The notes below the pieces were generated by a model. That model made no database searches, was not told the DNA's origin, and saw only the letters and a list, made by a program, of their open reading frames with translations. The translations under genes and the position numbers were made by a program. From Streptomyces sp. CBMA123 (GTDB taxonomy: Bacteria; Actinomycetota; Actinomycetes; Streptomycetales; Streptomycetaceae): 43,255 nucleotides of DNA. Where the stretch lies: positions 1-43,255 of the forward strand of contig NZ_MECK01000579.1 of assembly GCF_014596465.1 (NCBI RefSeq). Direction: 5' to 3'. Each line of letters opens with the position of its first letter. Positions within the stretch are counted from its first letter, which is position 1. Shown here piece after piece: positions 1-6,848 of this stretch.

Positions 1-942
1 ACCGGCGTCGCCGTGCTCGGCGGACCCGGCCCTACCGACGCCTGCCCGGCCGGCACCGCCTCCCTGCTCGTCCTGCCGCTCGCCGCCCGCGGCCGGCTGG
101 TCGGGCTGCTCACCCTCGGCCGCACCGCCGCCACCCCGGCCTTCACCCCCGACGAGGCCGCCCTGCTCGGCGACCTCGCAGCCCGCGCCGCCACCGGCAT
201 CGACAACGCCCGCAGCTACACGCGCTCCCAGGGCATCGCGCTGGAGCTCCAGCGGGCCCTGCTGAGCGAGCCCGGCAGCCCGCACCAGAACCTCTCCCTC
301 GCCTCCCGCTACCTGCCCTCCGGCAGCAGCTCGGTGGTCGGCGGCGACTGGTACGAGACCGTCCGGCTGCCCTTCGGCCGCACCCTGCTGGCCATGGGCG
401 ACGTCATGGGACACGGCGTCGAGGCCGCCGTCGACATGAGCCACTACCGCTCGGCACTGCGCGACATCGCCGGCATGGACCTGCCCCCGCACCGCATCCT
501 GCGCCAGCTCGACAACGTCATCTCCGCCAACGACACCGCCCGCCCCGCCACCTGCCTGTTGGTCCTCGCCGACCCCGGCCGTACCCGCTGGACCCTCTCC
601 AGCGCCGGCCACCTGCCGCCCGCCCTCATCACCCCGGACCACCCCACCGAACTGCTGCGCGTCCCCACCGGCCCACCGCTGGGCACCGGCCTCGGCGGCT
701 ACGAGCAGTCCACCCACCCGCTCGACCCCGGACAGACCCTGCTCCTCTACACCGACGGCCTGGTCGAGCGCCGCCACGAGGACATCGACACCTCACTGGC
801 GCGCCTCGCCGCCCTCCGGCTCCCCGCCACCGGCGACCTCGACGAGCTCCTCGACGCCGTCCTGCACTCCCTCGCGCCACCCCCGGCCCCCGCCGCCGAG
901 GACGACATCGCCCTCCTCGCCGCCCGCCCCAGGGCCCGCTGA
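1..942 (+). CDS. GAF/SpoIIE-type PP2C phosphatase, 3' part (5' end outside window)
   Basis: The reading frame is open from base 1, so the gene begins upstream of the window; 313 residues are visible. The first ~60 residues look like the end of a GAF sensor domain (hydrophobic strands, then a helix). From about residue 90 to the end is a SpoIIE/RsbU-like PP2C domain. The metal-binding blocks GGDWYE and MGDVMGHGVEAA and the late motifs LLLYTDGLVERR and DDIALL are all present, so the catalytic core seems intact. Family members dephosphorylate anti-anti-sigma factors in the cytosol, and Streptomyces encodes many. Substrate and the upstream sensory domains cannot be told from here. GC-rich hairpins follow about 260 bases downstream. 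Confidence 0.92.
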   Translation, partial: TGVAVLGGPGPTDACPAGTASLLVLPLAARGRLVGLLTLGRTAATPAFTPDEAALLGDLAARAATGIDNARSYTRSQGIALELQRALLSEPGSPHQNLSLASRYLPSGSSSVVGGDWYETVRLPFGRTLLAMGDVMGHGVEAAVDMSHYRSALRDIAGMDLPPHRILRQLDNVISANDTARPATCLLVLADPGRTRWTLSSAGHLPPALITPDHPTELLRVPTGPPLGTGLGGYEQSTHPLDPGQTLLLYTDGLVERRHEDIDTSLARLAALRLPATGDLDELLDAVLHSLAPPPAPAAEDDIALLAARPRAR

Positions 943-1202
943 CGGGCCGTCCCGACGGCCCACGAATCCTGGTGCCGAACAATCGCCCGAACGGCACCCC
1001 GGCCCGGCGATGGGAACGCCCGGCGACGCTGGTGTTCCGCTGCGTCTCCTGCGGCCGCGAGCGCGTCGCTGCTCTCGACGGCGAACAGGTGGCCCTGGTG
1101 CGGCGGGACGCCCATCGGCCGGCCACCGCCGAGCCCGACCTGCGGCGGGTGGACGATCCGGCTCTCGGGGCGCAGCCCGGCGGGCTTCGGGGGGTGGTCG
1201 CT

Positions 1203-1228
1203 CGGGCCGCCCACCCTGGGGCGGCCCG
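1203..1228. terminator. GC-rich hairpin, candidate terminator
   Basis: A 10-bp perfect stem (CGGGCCGCCC with GGGCGGCCCG) closes a 6-base loop. No U-tract follows, which is usual for streptomycete terminators. It lies 261 bases beyond the phosphatase stop. Confidence 0.45.
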
Positions 1229-1263
1229 GCCGGCCGGGACAGGGCCGATCACGGCCGAGTGGC

Positions 1264-1296
1264 CCGCCCCGGGCGCTGCTTCAGCTCCCGGGGCGG
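1264..1296. terminator. GC-rich hairpin, candidate terminator
   Basis: CCGCCCCGGG pairs perfectly with CCCGGGGCGG across a 13-base loop. It sits 75 bases downstream of the stop of the minus-strand gene that ends at 1371, so it probably ends that transcript. Confidence 0.5.
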
Positions 1297-1327
1297 CCGC
1301 AGCGGCTCAGCCGCTCACTGGCTCGCC

Positions 1328-1351
1328 GGCTCAGTGGCTCAGTGGCTCAGT
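1328..1351. repeat. 8-bp tandem repeat, three copies
   Basis: GGCTCAGT occurs three times head to tail. Related sequence (GGCTCAGC, GGCTCGCC) flanks it on the left. It is non-coding; no function can be inferred. Confidence 0.8.
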
Positions 1352-1370
1352 GACCGAATGACTCCGTGGC

Positions 1371-1730
1371 TCACCGGCGGCGGAACATCTTGCGCACCAG
1401 GTGAACGATCCCCCAGATCACCAGAATGATGAACAGGATGATCAGAATGACGACGACCAGCAGGAACTTGCCGAGCTTGGCGAAGAAGCCGGACTTCTTC
1501 TTCTCCTGCTTGGCCGCGAGGTGCTGGGCCGCGGCGCCCTTCACCTCGGCCTGCCGCACCCCGACGGGGGCGCCGGCGGCAGCAGTTCCGGCGGCAGGGA
1601 CGGCAGCCGCGGTCGCGACGGTCCGGGGTGCGGCCACCGCCGTCGCGCTCGACGCCACGGCGCCGAGGCCGACGGCGGCCAGCAGTACCACCAGGGCGCC
1701 GGCTATCGAACGTGCGATCCGGTGAGTCAT
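1371..1730 (-). CDS. small secreted or membrane-anchored protein of unknown function
   Basis: This is a 119-residue protein. An N-terminal signal-like segment (residues ~1-34, hydrophobic core ALVVLLAAVGLGAVASS, then AVAA-P) precedes a low-complexity Ala/Val/Pro-rich linker. A Lys-rich stretch (KQEKKKSGFF) is followed by a very hydrophobic Ile/Leu helix (~89-112) and a cationic tail RKMFRRR. The start is well placed: GAGGAG lies four bases before the ATG at 1730. It is convergent with the phosphatase gene and divergent from the LCP gene. The topology suggests an exported, C-terminally membrane-anchored peptide with a cytoplasmic basic tail, or two membrane helices if the signal is not cleaved. 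I do not recognise the family. Confidence 0.75.
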   Translation of the reverse strand: MTHRIARSIAGALVVLLAAVGLGAVASSATAVAAPRTVATAAAVPAAGTAAAGAPVGVRQAEVKGAAAQHLAAKQEKKKSGFFAKLGKFLLVVVILIILFIILVIWGIVHLVRKMFRRR

Positions 1731-1818
1731 CGTGCTCCTCGTGCGGGTACGGAGCGACGGAGATGAGACCCGGCCGACCTTCTCTCATGGTCTGACCAGT
1801 ATTTTTCTCATCTGCGCC

Positions 1819-1854
1819 TAGTATGCTCCTCTGAAAGTTCTACAGCGGTGTAAA
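1819..1854 (+). promoter_or_regulatory. candidate promoter and operator for the LCP gene
   Basis: The region is unusually AT-rich for this genome. A -10-like TAGTAT sits at 1819-1824. Just downstream is an inverted repeat, TTCTACA-GCGG-TGTAAAA (1838-1854), with one mismatch. No clear -35 box was seen. A nearly identical core, CTACAGCCGTGTA, recurs at 4896-4908. Confidence 0.35.
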
Positions 1855-1950
1855 AGTTTAGCGACGGGCCGACCCGGATCGAATCCAACCCAGGACCACG
1901 CAAGCCACCGCTCCGACGGGGGTTCCGTGGCAACTGTGGAGGATGACGCC

Positions 1951-3630
1951 GTGTCGGGTCGCAGGGGTTCCACCGAGACCGAGAATTCGTCGCACCGGGC
2001 CGGCGGACGCAGAGCGGCGAACCGCAAGTCCGGTACGGACCAGGACGGTTCCGACAAGGGCGCTTCCGGCAAGGGCGGTTCGGGTGCGGACATAGCCGAC
2101 ACCCGCCCCGCCGGCCGGGCCAAGCCGAAGCCCAAGCGCAGCACCAAGCAGAAGGTGCTCTGGGTGACGGCCGGCTGCACCGCCCTGCTGGTGCTCGCCG
2201 GCGGCGCCGTCTACTACCGGCTGAACAGCAACATCACCACCTTCGACGGCGACGCCCTCAGCAAGGACCGCCCCGAGGCGGCCGCACCGGACGCCCAGGG
2301 CCGCACCCCGGTGAACGTCCTGCTGATCGGTTCGGACAGCCGCGGCAACGGCAACAGCGACCTCGGCGGCGGCGGGGACGCCGGCGCCCGCTCGGACACC
2401 GCGATCCTGCTGCACATCTACGCCGACCACAAGCACGCCGTCGGCATCTCGATCCCCCGCGACTCCCTGGTCACCATCCCGCCGTGCAAGCTCCCCAACG
2501 GCAAGTGGACCAAGGAGCAGAACAATGTGATGTTCAACAGCGCCTTCTCGGTGGGCAACACCGACCAGGGCAACCCGGCCTGCACCCAGAACGCCGTCGA
2601 GAAGCTCACCAACCTGCGCGTCGACCACACCATCGTGGTGGACTTCAGCGGCTTCGCCTCGATGACCTCGGCGGTCGGCGGCGTCGAGGTCTGCCTGCCG
2701 AACAACGTCTACGAGGGGGACCTCAACCCCAACCTCGGCCACAAGGGCAAGCAGGTCTTCGCCAAGGGCAAGCAGAAGGTCGAGGGCCAGTCCGCGCTGG
2801 ACTACGTCCGGGTCCGGCACGGCATCGGCGACGGCTCCGACATCGGCCGCACCAAGCGCCAGCAGGCCTTCCTGTCCTCCCTCATCAAGGAGGTCAAGTC
2901 GCGCGGCATGGACCCGACCACCCTGCTGCCGCTCGCCGACGCCGCGACCAAGTCGCTGACCGTCGACCCCGACCTCGGCTCGGCCGCCAAGCTGATGTCC
3001 TTCGCCATGTCGGTCAAGGACGTCAACCTGCACGACGTCAAGTTCCTGACGGCACCCTGGCGTTACGAGGGCCCCCGGGTCGCCCTGGTCCACCCCGACG
3101 TGGACCAGCTCTGGGCCGCGCTCAAGGCCGACCGCACCATCGACGGCCAGGACGCCAGCGCCCAGAGCCCGGCAGCCACCGACTCCGCCGCCCCCAGCAC
3201 CACGCCCGCCGCCGAGGCCACGCCCTCCCCCACCGCAGCCGCCAAGAACGACATCAAGGTCGCCGTGCTCAACGGCACCGGCGAGAGCGGCGTCGGCAGC
3301 AAGGCGGCCGAGGCCGTCAAGGGCGCCGGCTACACCGTCACCACCATCGGCAACGCGACCGGAAAGCCCCGCAGCACCACCGTGGTCGAGTACGGCACCG
3401 GCGAGCGCACCGCCGCCGAGGCGGTTGCCAAGCTCTTCCCGGGGGCGACCGTCGAGCCCGGCGGCAGGGGCCTGAACGTGGTCGTCGGCCGGGACTTCGC
3501 CGCCGACCCGGCCTCCGCCGCCACCCCCGCACCCGGCGCCCCGAACACCCCGGCACCACTGCCGAGCAGCGTCAGCGGCACCGCCCGCTCGGCGGACGAC
3601 GACCCGTGCGCCAACGTGTCGTACGGCTGA
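1951..3630 (+). CDS. LytR-CpsA-Psr (LCP) family protein with LytR_C domain
   Basis: LCP enzymes transfer undecaprenyl-linked glycopolymers onto peptidoglycan on the outer face of the membrane. From the GTG at 1951 the protein has 559 residues. It has a charged Lys/Arg-rich cytoplasmic tail (1-70), one membrane helix (~70-90), an LCP catalytic domain (~120-275) and a Pro/Ala/Thr linker. A C-terminal LytR_C domain begins near KVAVLNGTGESGVG. Diagnostic LCP blocks are visible: VLLIGSDSR, RSDTAILLH, SIPRDSLV and DYVRVRHGIGDGSDIGRTKRQQ, with the Asp and Arg residues that bind the lipid pyrophosphate. The start at 1951 is preferred because GGAGG lies eight bases upstream; a GTG at 1927 in the same frame lacks a good site. 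It converges on the zinc-ribbon gene through a strong hairpin. Confidence 0.93.
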   Translation: MSGRRGSTETENSSHRAGGRRAANRKSGTDQDGSDKGASGKGGSGADIADTRPAGRAKPKPKRSTKQKVLWVTAGCTALLVLAGGAVYYRLNSNITTFDGDALSKDRPEAAAPDAQGRTPVNVLLIGSDSRGNGNSDLGGGGDAGARSDTAILLHIYADHKHAVGISIPRDSLVTIPPCKLPNGKWTKEQNNVMFNSAFSVGNTDQGNPACTQNAVEKLTNLRVDHTIVVDFSGFASMTSAVGGVEVCLPNNVYEGDLNPNLGHKGKQVFAKGKQKVEGQSALDYVRVRHGIGDGSDIGRTKRQQAFLSSLIKEVKSRGMDPTTLLPLADAATKSLTVDPDLGSAAKLMSFAMSVKDVNLHDVKFLTAPWRYEGPRVALVHPDVDQLWAALKADRTIDGQDASAQSPAATDSAAPSTTPAAEATPSPTAAAKNDIKVAVLNGTGESGVGSKAAEAVKGAGYTVTTIGNATGKPRSTTVVEYGTGERTAAEAVAKLFPGATVEPGGRGLNVVVGRDFAADPASAATPAPGAPNTPAPLPSSVSGTARSADDDPCANVSYG

Positions 3631-3651
3631 GCCGCCCACCGCGGAGCGGAC

Positions 3652-3706
3652 GTACGGGCGGGGGCGCCCACCGCGGACCTCGTGCCCGCGGGCGCCCCGC
3701 CCGTAC
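3652..3706. terminator. bidirectional terminator hairpin
   Basis: The arms at 3652-3669 and 3690-3706 (right arm GGGCGCCCCGCCCGTAC) pair over 17 bp with one bulged G around a 20-base loop. It sits exactly between two convergent genes. Confidence 0.75.
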
Positions 3707-3727
3707 TGGATGCCGGCTACCGGCCGT

Positions 3728-4387
3728 TCAGCGCCGCGCCCCGCAGGACGGGCAGAACGCGGCCCCCTCCGGCACGTCCTGGTGGCACTGCCCGCACTGG
3801 ACGGGCTGGGCCAGTTTGAAGCCGCAACCGGGGCAGAACGGCGTGCCGTGGGTCTCCGTCCGGCACTGCGGGCAGACCAGTTGGCGTGGCGTGCGGACGT
3901 CGAACTCCGTACCGGACTGCTGGCCGACCTGGTAGGCCCGGTCCGTCACCATGTCGTTGAGGCCGCGCCGCTGCGCCGCCGCCGCCTCGGCCGCGGTGTC
4001 CGGGGCGCAGCTGAAGCACAGGCCCTGCTCCGGGTTGAAGCAGCGGCCGCAGACGTAGTGGGTGCACCGGGCGCAACGGTTGAAGTGCGACTGGGCGGTG
4101 TCGATCGCGCGCTGGAAGGCGGCGTCCCGCGAGGTGCCCCAGGTCTGGCCGGCCAGGCCGTCCGCGGCGTTGCTGATGGTGTTGGCGTTGCCGCCGAACA
4201 TGTTCCAGGCCGCGCTGACGCCCTTGCCTATCCAGCCGGCCACCTGCCCCGTGGTGAACCGTTCGAACGGCGAGCGCCAGGTGTCGGAGCAGCGGTAGCA
4301 GGAGAACTCGAACTGGAAGCCCGCGCCGGTACCGTGCTGTTCGCACAGGTCGCGGTAGTTGTTGCTGAAGTTGATCTCGGAACTCAC
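3728..4387 (-). CDS. multi-zinc-ribbon protein of unknown function
   Basis: This is a 219-residue protein carrying many CxxC knuckles. One lies near the N-terminus (CYRCSDTW). A central cluster (RCARCTHYVCGRC then GLCFSC) follows, and the C-terminal third has a double zinc ribbon (CPQCRTE...FCPGCG and CGQCHQD...FCPSCGARR). Between them is a Gly/Asn-rich helical stretch with no signal peptide. The GTG at 4387 is chosen because GGGGAC lies three bases upstream and the protein then begins with a compact domain; the frame is open further upstream to 4465 but without a ribosome-binding site. Such proteins are widespread in Streptomyces. The zinc ribbons suggest nucleic-acid or protein binding, but no role can be assigned. 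Confidence 0.8.
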   Translation of the reverse strand: MSSEINFSNNYRDLCEQHGTGAGFQFEFSCYRCSDTWRSPFERFTTGQVAGWIGKGVSAAWNMFGGNANTISNAADGLAGQTWGTSRDAAFQRAIDTAQSHFNRCARCTHYVCGRCFNPEQGLCFSCAPDTAAEAAAAQRRGLNDMVTDRAYQVGQQSGTEFDVRTPRQLVCPQCRTETHGTPFCPGCGFKLAQPVQCGQCHQDVPEGAAFCPSCGARR

Positions 4388-4509
4388 GTCGTCCCCGGTT
4401 GCTGAAAGTGGCCTCGTCGGCGTTCGCTCCCAGGGACGACAGGGGCCTTCGAACGGTTCCGCCAAGAACTCCTGACACTCTCTTCACAACCCGGCTTCAC
4501 GACGTGGCT

Positions 4510-4761
4510 TCACAACCCGGAGACCGGCAGCAGTCGTACCCGCTCGGGGTCGAACGGCCGCCAGTCGGCGGGCTGTCCGCCACGGCAGACCCGCAGCCGG
4601 CACCAACTCCGCCCGGCGGGGTCCTGCCACCAGCCGCTGATCCGGCCGGGCGCCCAGGCGCCGTCGCCGGCGTCGACCTCGACCGGCTGGTAGACCCACC
4701 GGACCTCGGAGTCGGCCGGTTCCGTCGTCGGCACCGGCGGCCCGCCCGGATGCTCCACCAC
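4510..4761 (-). CDS. small protein of unknown function (83 residues)
   Basis: Starting at the GTG at 4761, with GGAGG seven bases upstream, this encodes 83 residues. It is rich in Trp, Arg and Pro (for example RWVYQPVEVDAG, GRISGWWQDPAGRSWCRLRV, DWRPFDPERVRLLPV). The aromatic spacing looks like a small beta-barrel. The frame extends upstream to 4914, but that part is Gly/Pro/Arg-rich filler and lacks a ribosome site, so the short form is preferred. The gene follows the signal peptidase gene on the same strand, separated by a strong hairpin. No family was recognised. Confidence 0.6.
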   Translation of the reverse strand: MVEHPGGPPVPTTEPADSEVRWVYQPVEVDAGDGAWAPGRISGWWQDPAGRSWCRLRVCRGGQPADWRPFDPERVRLLPVSGL

Positions 4762-4887
4762 GGCTCCGCCTCCCGACGCCTCCGACGCCTCCCAGCCCGA
4801 CCGGCCCCATCGGCCCAACCGGCCCCACCGGCCCGGCGGCCCGACCGATCCGCCCGGCCCGACCGCACCCGGCACCGCGGCCCGGCG

Positions 4888-4931
4888 CCGGAACTCTACA
4901 GCCGTGTAGCACACGGCGACCGGAGTTCCGG
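4888..4931 (-). terminator. nested hairpin downstream of signal peptidase gene
   Basis: An outer stem CCGGAACTC/GAGTTCCGG encloses an inner stem GCCGTGT-AGC-ACACGGC. The outer stem ends 15 bases past the signal peptidase stop. The inner part also contains CTACA-GCCG-TGTAG. Confidence 0.7.
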
Positions 4932-4945
4932 CGAAACCGTCCGGC

Positions 4946-5908
4946 TCAGTCCGCGGCGCGCCGCGACCGCCGGCGCCGCCACAGCGCGATCGGCACGACC
5001 CCCGCGAAGGCGAGCGCCGCCGGTGCCGGAGGCGTCTCCGACGGGGTGCCCGCCGCCCTGGAGGGCACCTTGTCGAAGGTGTCCGGGACGGGCAGGGTCG
5101 ACCAGTTCGAGAGCGGCCAGGCCACCACGAAGGCCCGGCCGACCACGTCGTCCACCGGTACGAAGCCGTCCCCGGTGAGGATGTGGTGCGGGCGGGAGTC
5201 CCGGGAGTTGTTGCGGTGGTCGCCCATCACCCAGAGCTTGCCCTTGGGCACGGTGACGGTGCCGACCGGGTCGTTGTCGCAGGGCGCCGCCCCGGGGAAC
5301 ACGTACGGCTCGTCCAGCGCCACGCCGTTCACCTTGACCGGGCTGCCCGCGTTGCACTCGACGGTGTCCCCGCCGACCGCGATCACCCGCTTGATCAGGT
5401 CCTTCTCGTCCGCCGAGGGCATCAGGCCGACGGTGCTCAGCGCCTTCTGGACGGTGCTCATGACGCCGCCGGAGCTGGTCGTCGGCCCGTCCTCCAGCCA
5501 GCCGCCCGGATCGTGGAAGACCACCACCTCGCCACGCTCCGGCTCGGCGCCGAACCACGGGGTGAGTTTGTCCACGAGCACCCGGTCGCCGATCTGGAGG
5601 GTGTTCTCCATCGAGCCGGAGGGGATCGAGAAGGCCTGCACGAAGAAGGTCTTGATGCCGAGCGAGAGCAGCAGGGCGATCACCAGCAGGATCGGCAGCT
5701 CCTGCCAGAACGGGCGCTTCTTGCGCGCCGGCTTCGCGGGTGCCTCGGGCGACCCGGGCGCTTCGGAGGGCTCGGGCGTCTCCGACGACCCGCCCTTCGC
5801 GGCCGCCTCGGGCGTCGCGCCGGCCTCCGCCGCCCCCTCCGGCCCGGTCCCCGGCCTCTCCTCGGATCCGCCGCTCTCGCCGGACTCCGTGCTCTGCTGC
5901 ACACTCAT
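4946..5908 (-). CDS. lepB: signal peptidase I
   Basis: This is a 320-residue type I signal peptidase (family S26), which cleaves signal peptides from exported proteins on the outer membrane face. It has a ~60-residue acidic Pro/Glu/Ala-rich N-terminal tail, a membrane helix (~70-90), and then the catalytic boxes. Box B is PSGSMENTL with the nucleophile Ser99. Box C is GDRVLVDKL. Box D is DLIKRVIAVGGDTVE with the general base Lys173. Box E is VMGDHRNNSRDSR. A second hydrophobic helix followed by RRRRSRR closes the protein, the C-terminal anchor common in actinobacterial signal peptidases. The ATG at 5908 follows GGGAGGGG. Streptomyces often has several such genes in one cluster; only one is seen here. 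It is not needed to assume a special substrate. Confidence 0.95.
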   Translation of the reverse strand: MSVQQSTESGESGGSEERPGTGPEGAAEAGATPEAAAKGGSSETPEPSEAPGSPEAPAKPARKKRPFWQELPILLVIALLLSLGIKTFFVQAFSIPSGSMENTLQIGDRVLVDKLTPWFGAEPERGEVVVFHDPGGWLEDGPTTSSGGVMSTVQKALSTVGLMPSADEKDLIKRVIAVGGDTVECNAGSPVKVNGVALDEPYVFPGAAPCDNDPVGTVTVPKGKLWVMGDHRNNSRDSRPHHILTGDGFVPVDDVVGRAFVVAWPLSNWSTLPVPDTFDKVPSRAAGTPSETPPAPAALAFAGVVPIALWRRRRSRRAAD

Positions 5909-5973
5909 GTGATCGGCCCCTCCCGATGGCCTGGTGGGAGCCCTAAGCGGAGACCCCCTGTCAGGGAACGAAC

Positions 5974-6570
5974 CTACCGAACAGAGGTTCCCGGGCGCGC
6001 CCTGATGTGGATCCGCTCCCCCTGCGGGCCGAACAGACTGAGGAACTCCACCGGCTGCGGACCGGCGTTGCCGAAGGCGTGCGGGGTCCGGGTGTCGAAC
6101 TCGGCGGCCTCACCGGCCGTCAGCTCCAGGTCGTGCGGGCCGAGCACCAGCCGCAGCCGCCCGGACAGCACGTACAGCCACTCGTAGCCCTCGTGGACCT
6201 TCAACTCCAGCTCGGGACCGCTGTTCCGGCCGGGCGGCACGATGTGCTTGTACGCGTGCAGGCCGCCGAGGTGGCGGGTGAGCGGCACGATGGTCTGGCC
6301 GTTCCTGGTCACCGGGCGCGGGTGGATCCGCGGGTCGCCGGTGGCCGGGGCGCCGACCAGTTCGTCCAGCTGCACCCGGTACTCCCGGGCCAGCGGCAGC
6401 AGCAGTTCCAGGGTCGGCTTGCGCTGCCCGGACTCCAGCCGGGACAGCGTGCTGAGTGAAATGCCCGTCGCGGCGGCCAGTTTGGCGAGCGTGGTGCCGC
6501 GCTCCCGGCGCAGGGCGCGCAGCCGGGGGCCCACCGTGGTGAGGACGTTCTCGGACTCTTCGTCGGCCAT
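5974..6570 (-). CDS. XRE-family regulator with C-terminal cupin domain
   Basis: This 198-residue protein has an N-terminal XRE helix-turn-helix (~12-67; RLRALRRERGTTLAKLA, SLSTLSRLESGQRKP). A cupin_2 domain follows (~105-190; HEGYEWLYVLSGRLRLVLG, ELTAGEAAEFDTRTPHAFGN). This architecture is that of small-molecule-responsive repressors. The ATG at 6570 gives a normal N-terminus; a GTG or ATG at 6594 would add eight residues. The upstream region is open, with a 32-bp repeat array and a hairpin about 90-250 bases away. A decayed relative of the cupin part lies at 26829-27083. Target genes and ligand are unknown. Confidence 0.9.
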   Translation of the reverse strand: MADEESENVLTTVGPRLRALRRERGTTLAKLAAATGISLSTLSRLESGQRKPTLELLLPLAREYRVQLDELVGAPATGDPRIHPRPVTRNGQTIVPLTRHLGGLHAYKHIVPPGRNSGPELELKVHEGYEWLYVLSGRLRLVLGPHDLELTAGEAAEFDTRTPHAFGNAGPQPVEFLSLFGPQGERIHIRARPGTSVR

Positions 6571-6658
6571 GCCTGCTATTCGCCGGGACGGCAAGGGTGT
6601 TTGTCAATCCGGCACACCGTTGAGGACGTGCCCGGTGACTTCCGCCGGGGAGGCGGAC

Positions 6659-6704
6659 GGCGGGGGCCCGGTGACGATCCGCCGATCGCCACCGGGCCCC
6701 CGCC
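6659..6704 (-). terminator. 15-bp perfect hairpin terminator
   Basis: GGCGGGGGCCCGGTG pairs perfectly with CACCGGGCCCCCGCC around a 16-base loop. It lies downstream of the minus-strand membrane protein gene that stops at 6849 and upstream of the XRE-cupin gene, insulating the two. Confidence 0.75.
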
Positions 6705-6731
6705 TCCGGCTTCCCGGATTCCGGCCTCCCA

Positions 6732-6820
6732 CTCACCGGACCCGCCAGTCACCGGGCCTGCTCCTCACCGGACCCGCCAGTCACCGGGCCTGCTCCTCAC
6801 CGGACCCGCCGGTCACCGGC
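6732..6820. repeat. 32-bp tandem repeat, about 2.8 copies
   Basis: Units start at 6732, 6764 and 6796. The first two are identical, and the third diverges near its end. Each unit contains TCACCGG twice, so the array is also rich in self-complementary CCGGTGA/TCACCGG. It is non-coding and lies between two minus-strand genes. Confidence 0.85.
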
Positions 6821-6848
6821 CCGCCCGGGCGCCGCTCCGCGCTCCGTG

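Larger units (their letters stand above)
943..1370. other. intergenic region with hairpins and a short repeat; no gene recognised
   Basis: This is 428 bases between the phosphatase gene and the convergent small membrane protein gene. Open frames exist on both strands, as expected at this GC content, but none shows a convincing domain, ribosome-binding site or codon pattern. The right half holds two GC-rich hairpins and an 8-bp triplet repeat, listed separately. Confidence 0.5.

Noticed and set aside
972..1361. Possible small CxxC protein (FRCVSCGRER) after the phosphatase gene
   Set aside because: A single CxxC in otherwise low-complexity sequence, no ribosome site, and the frame runs through two hairpins and an 8-bp repeat.
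2484..3935. Long open frame overlapping the LCP gene in another frame
   Set aside because: It is Arg/Gly/Pro-rich without domains and overlaps a clear LCP gene; at this GC content alternate frames stay open by chance.
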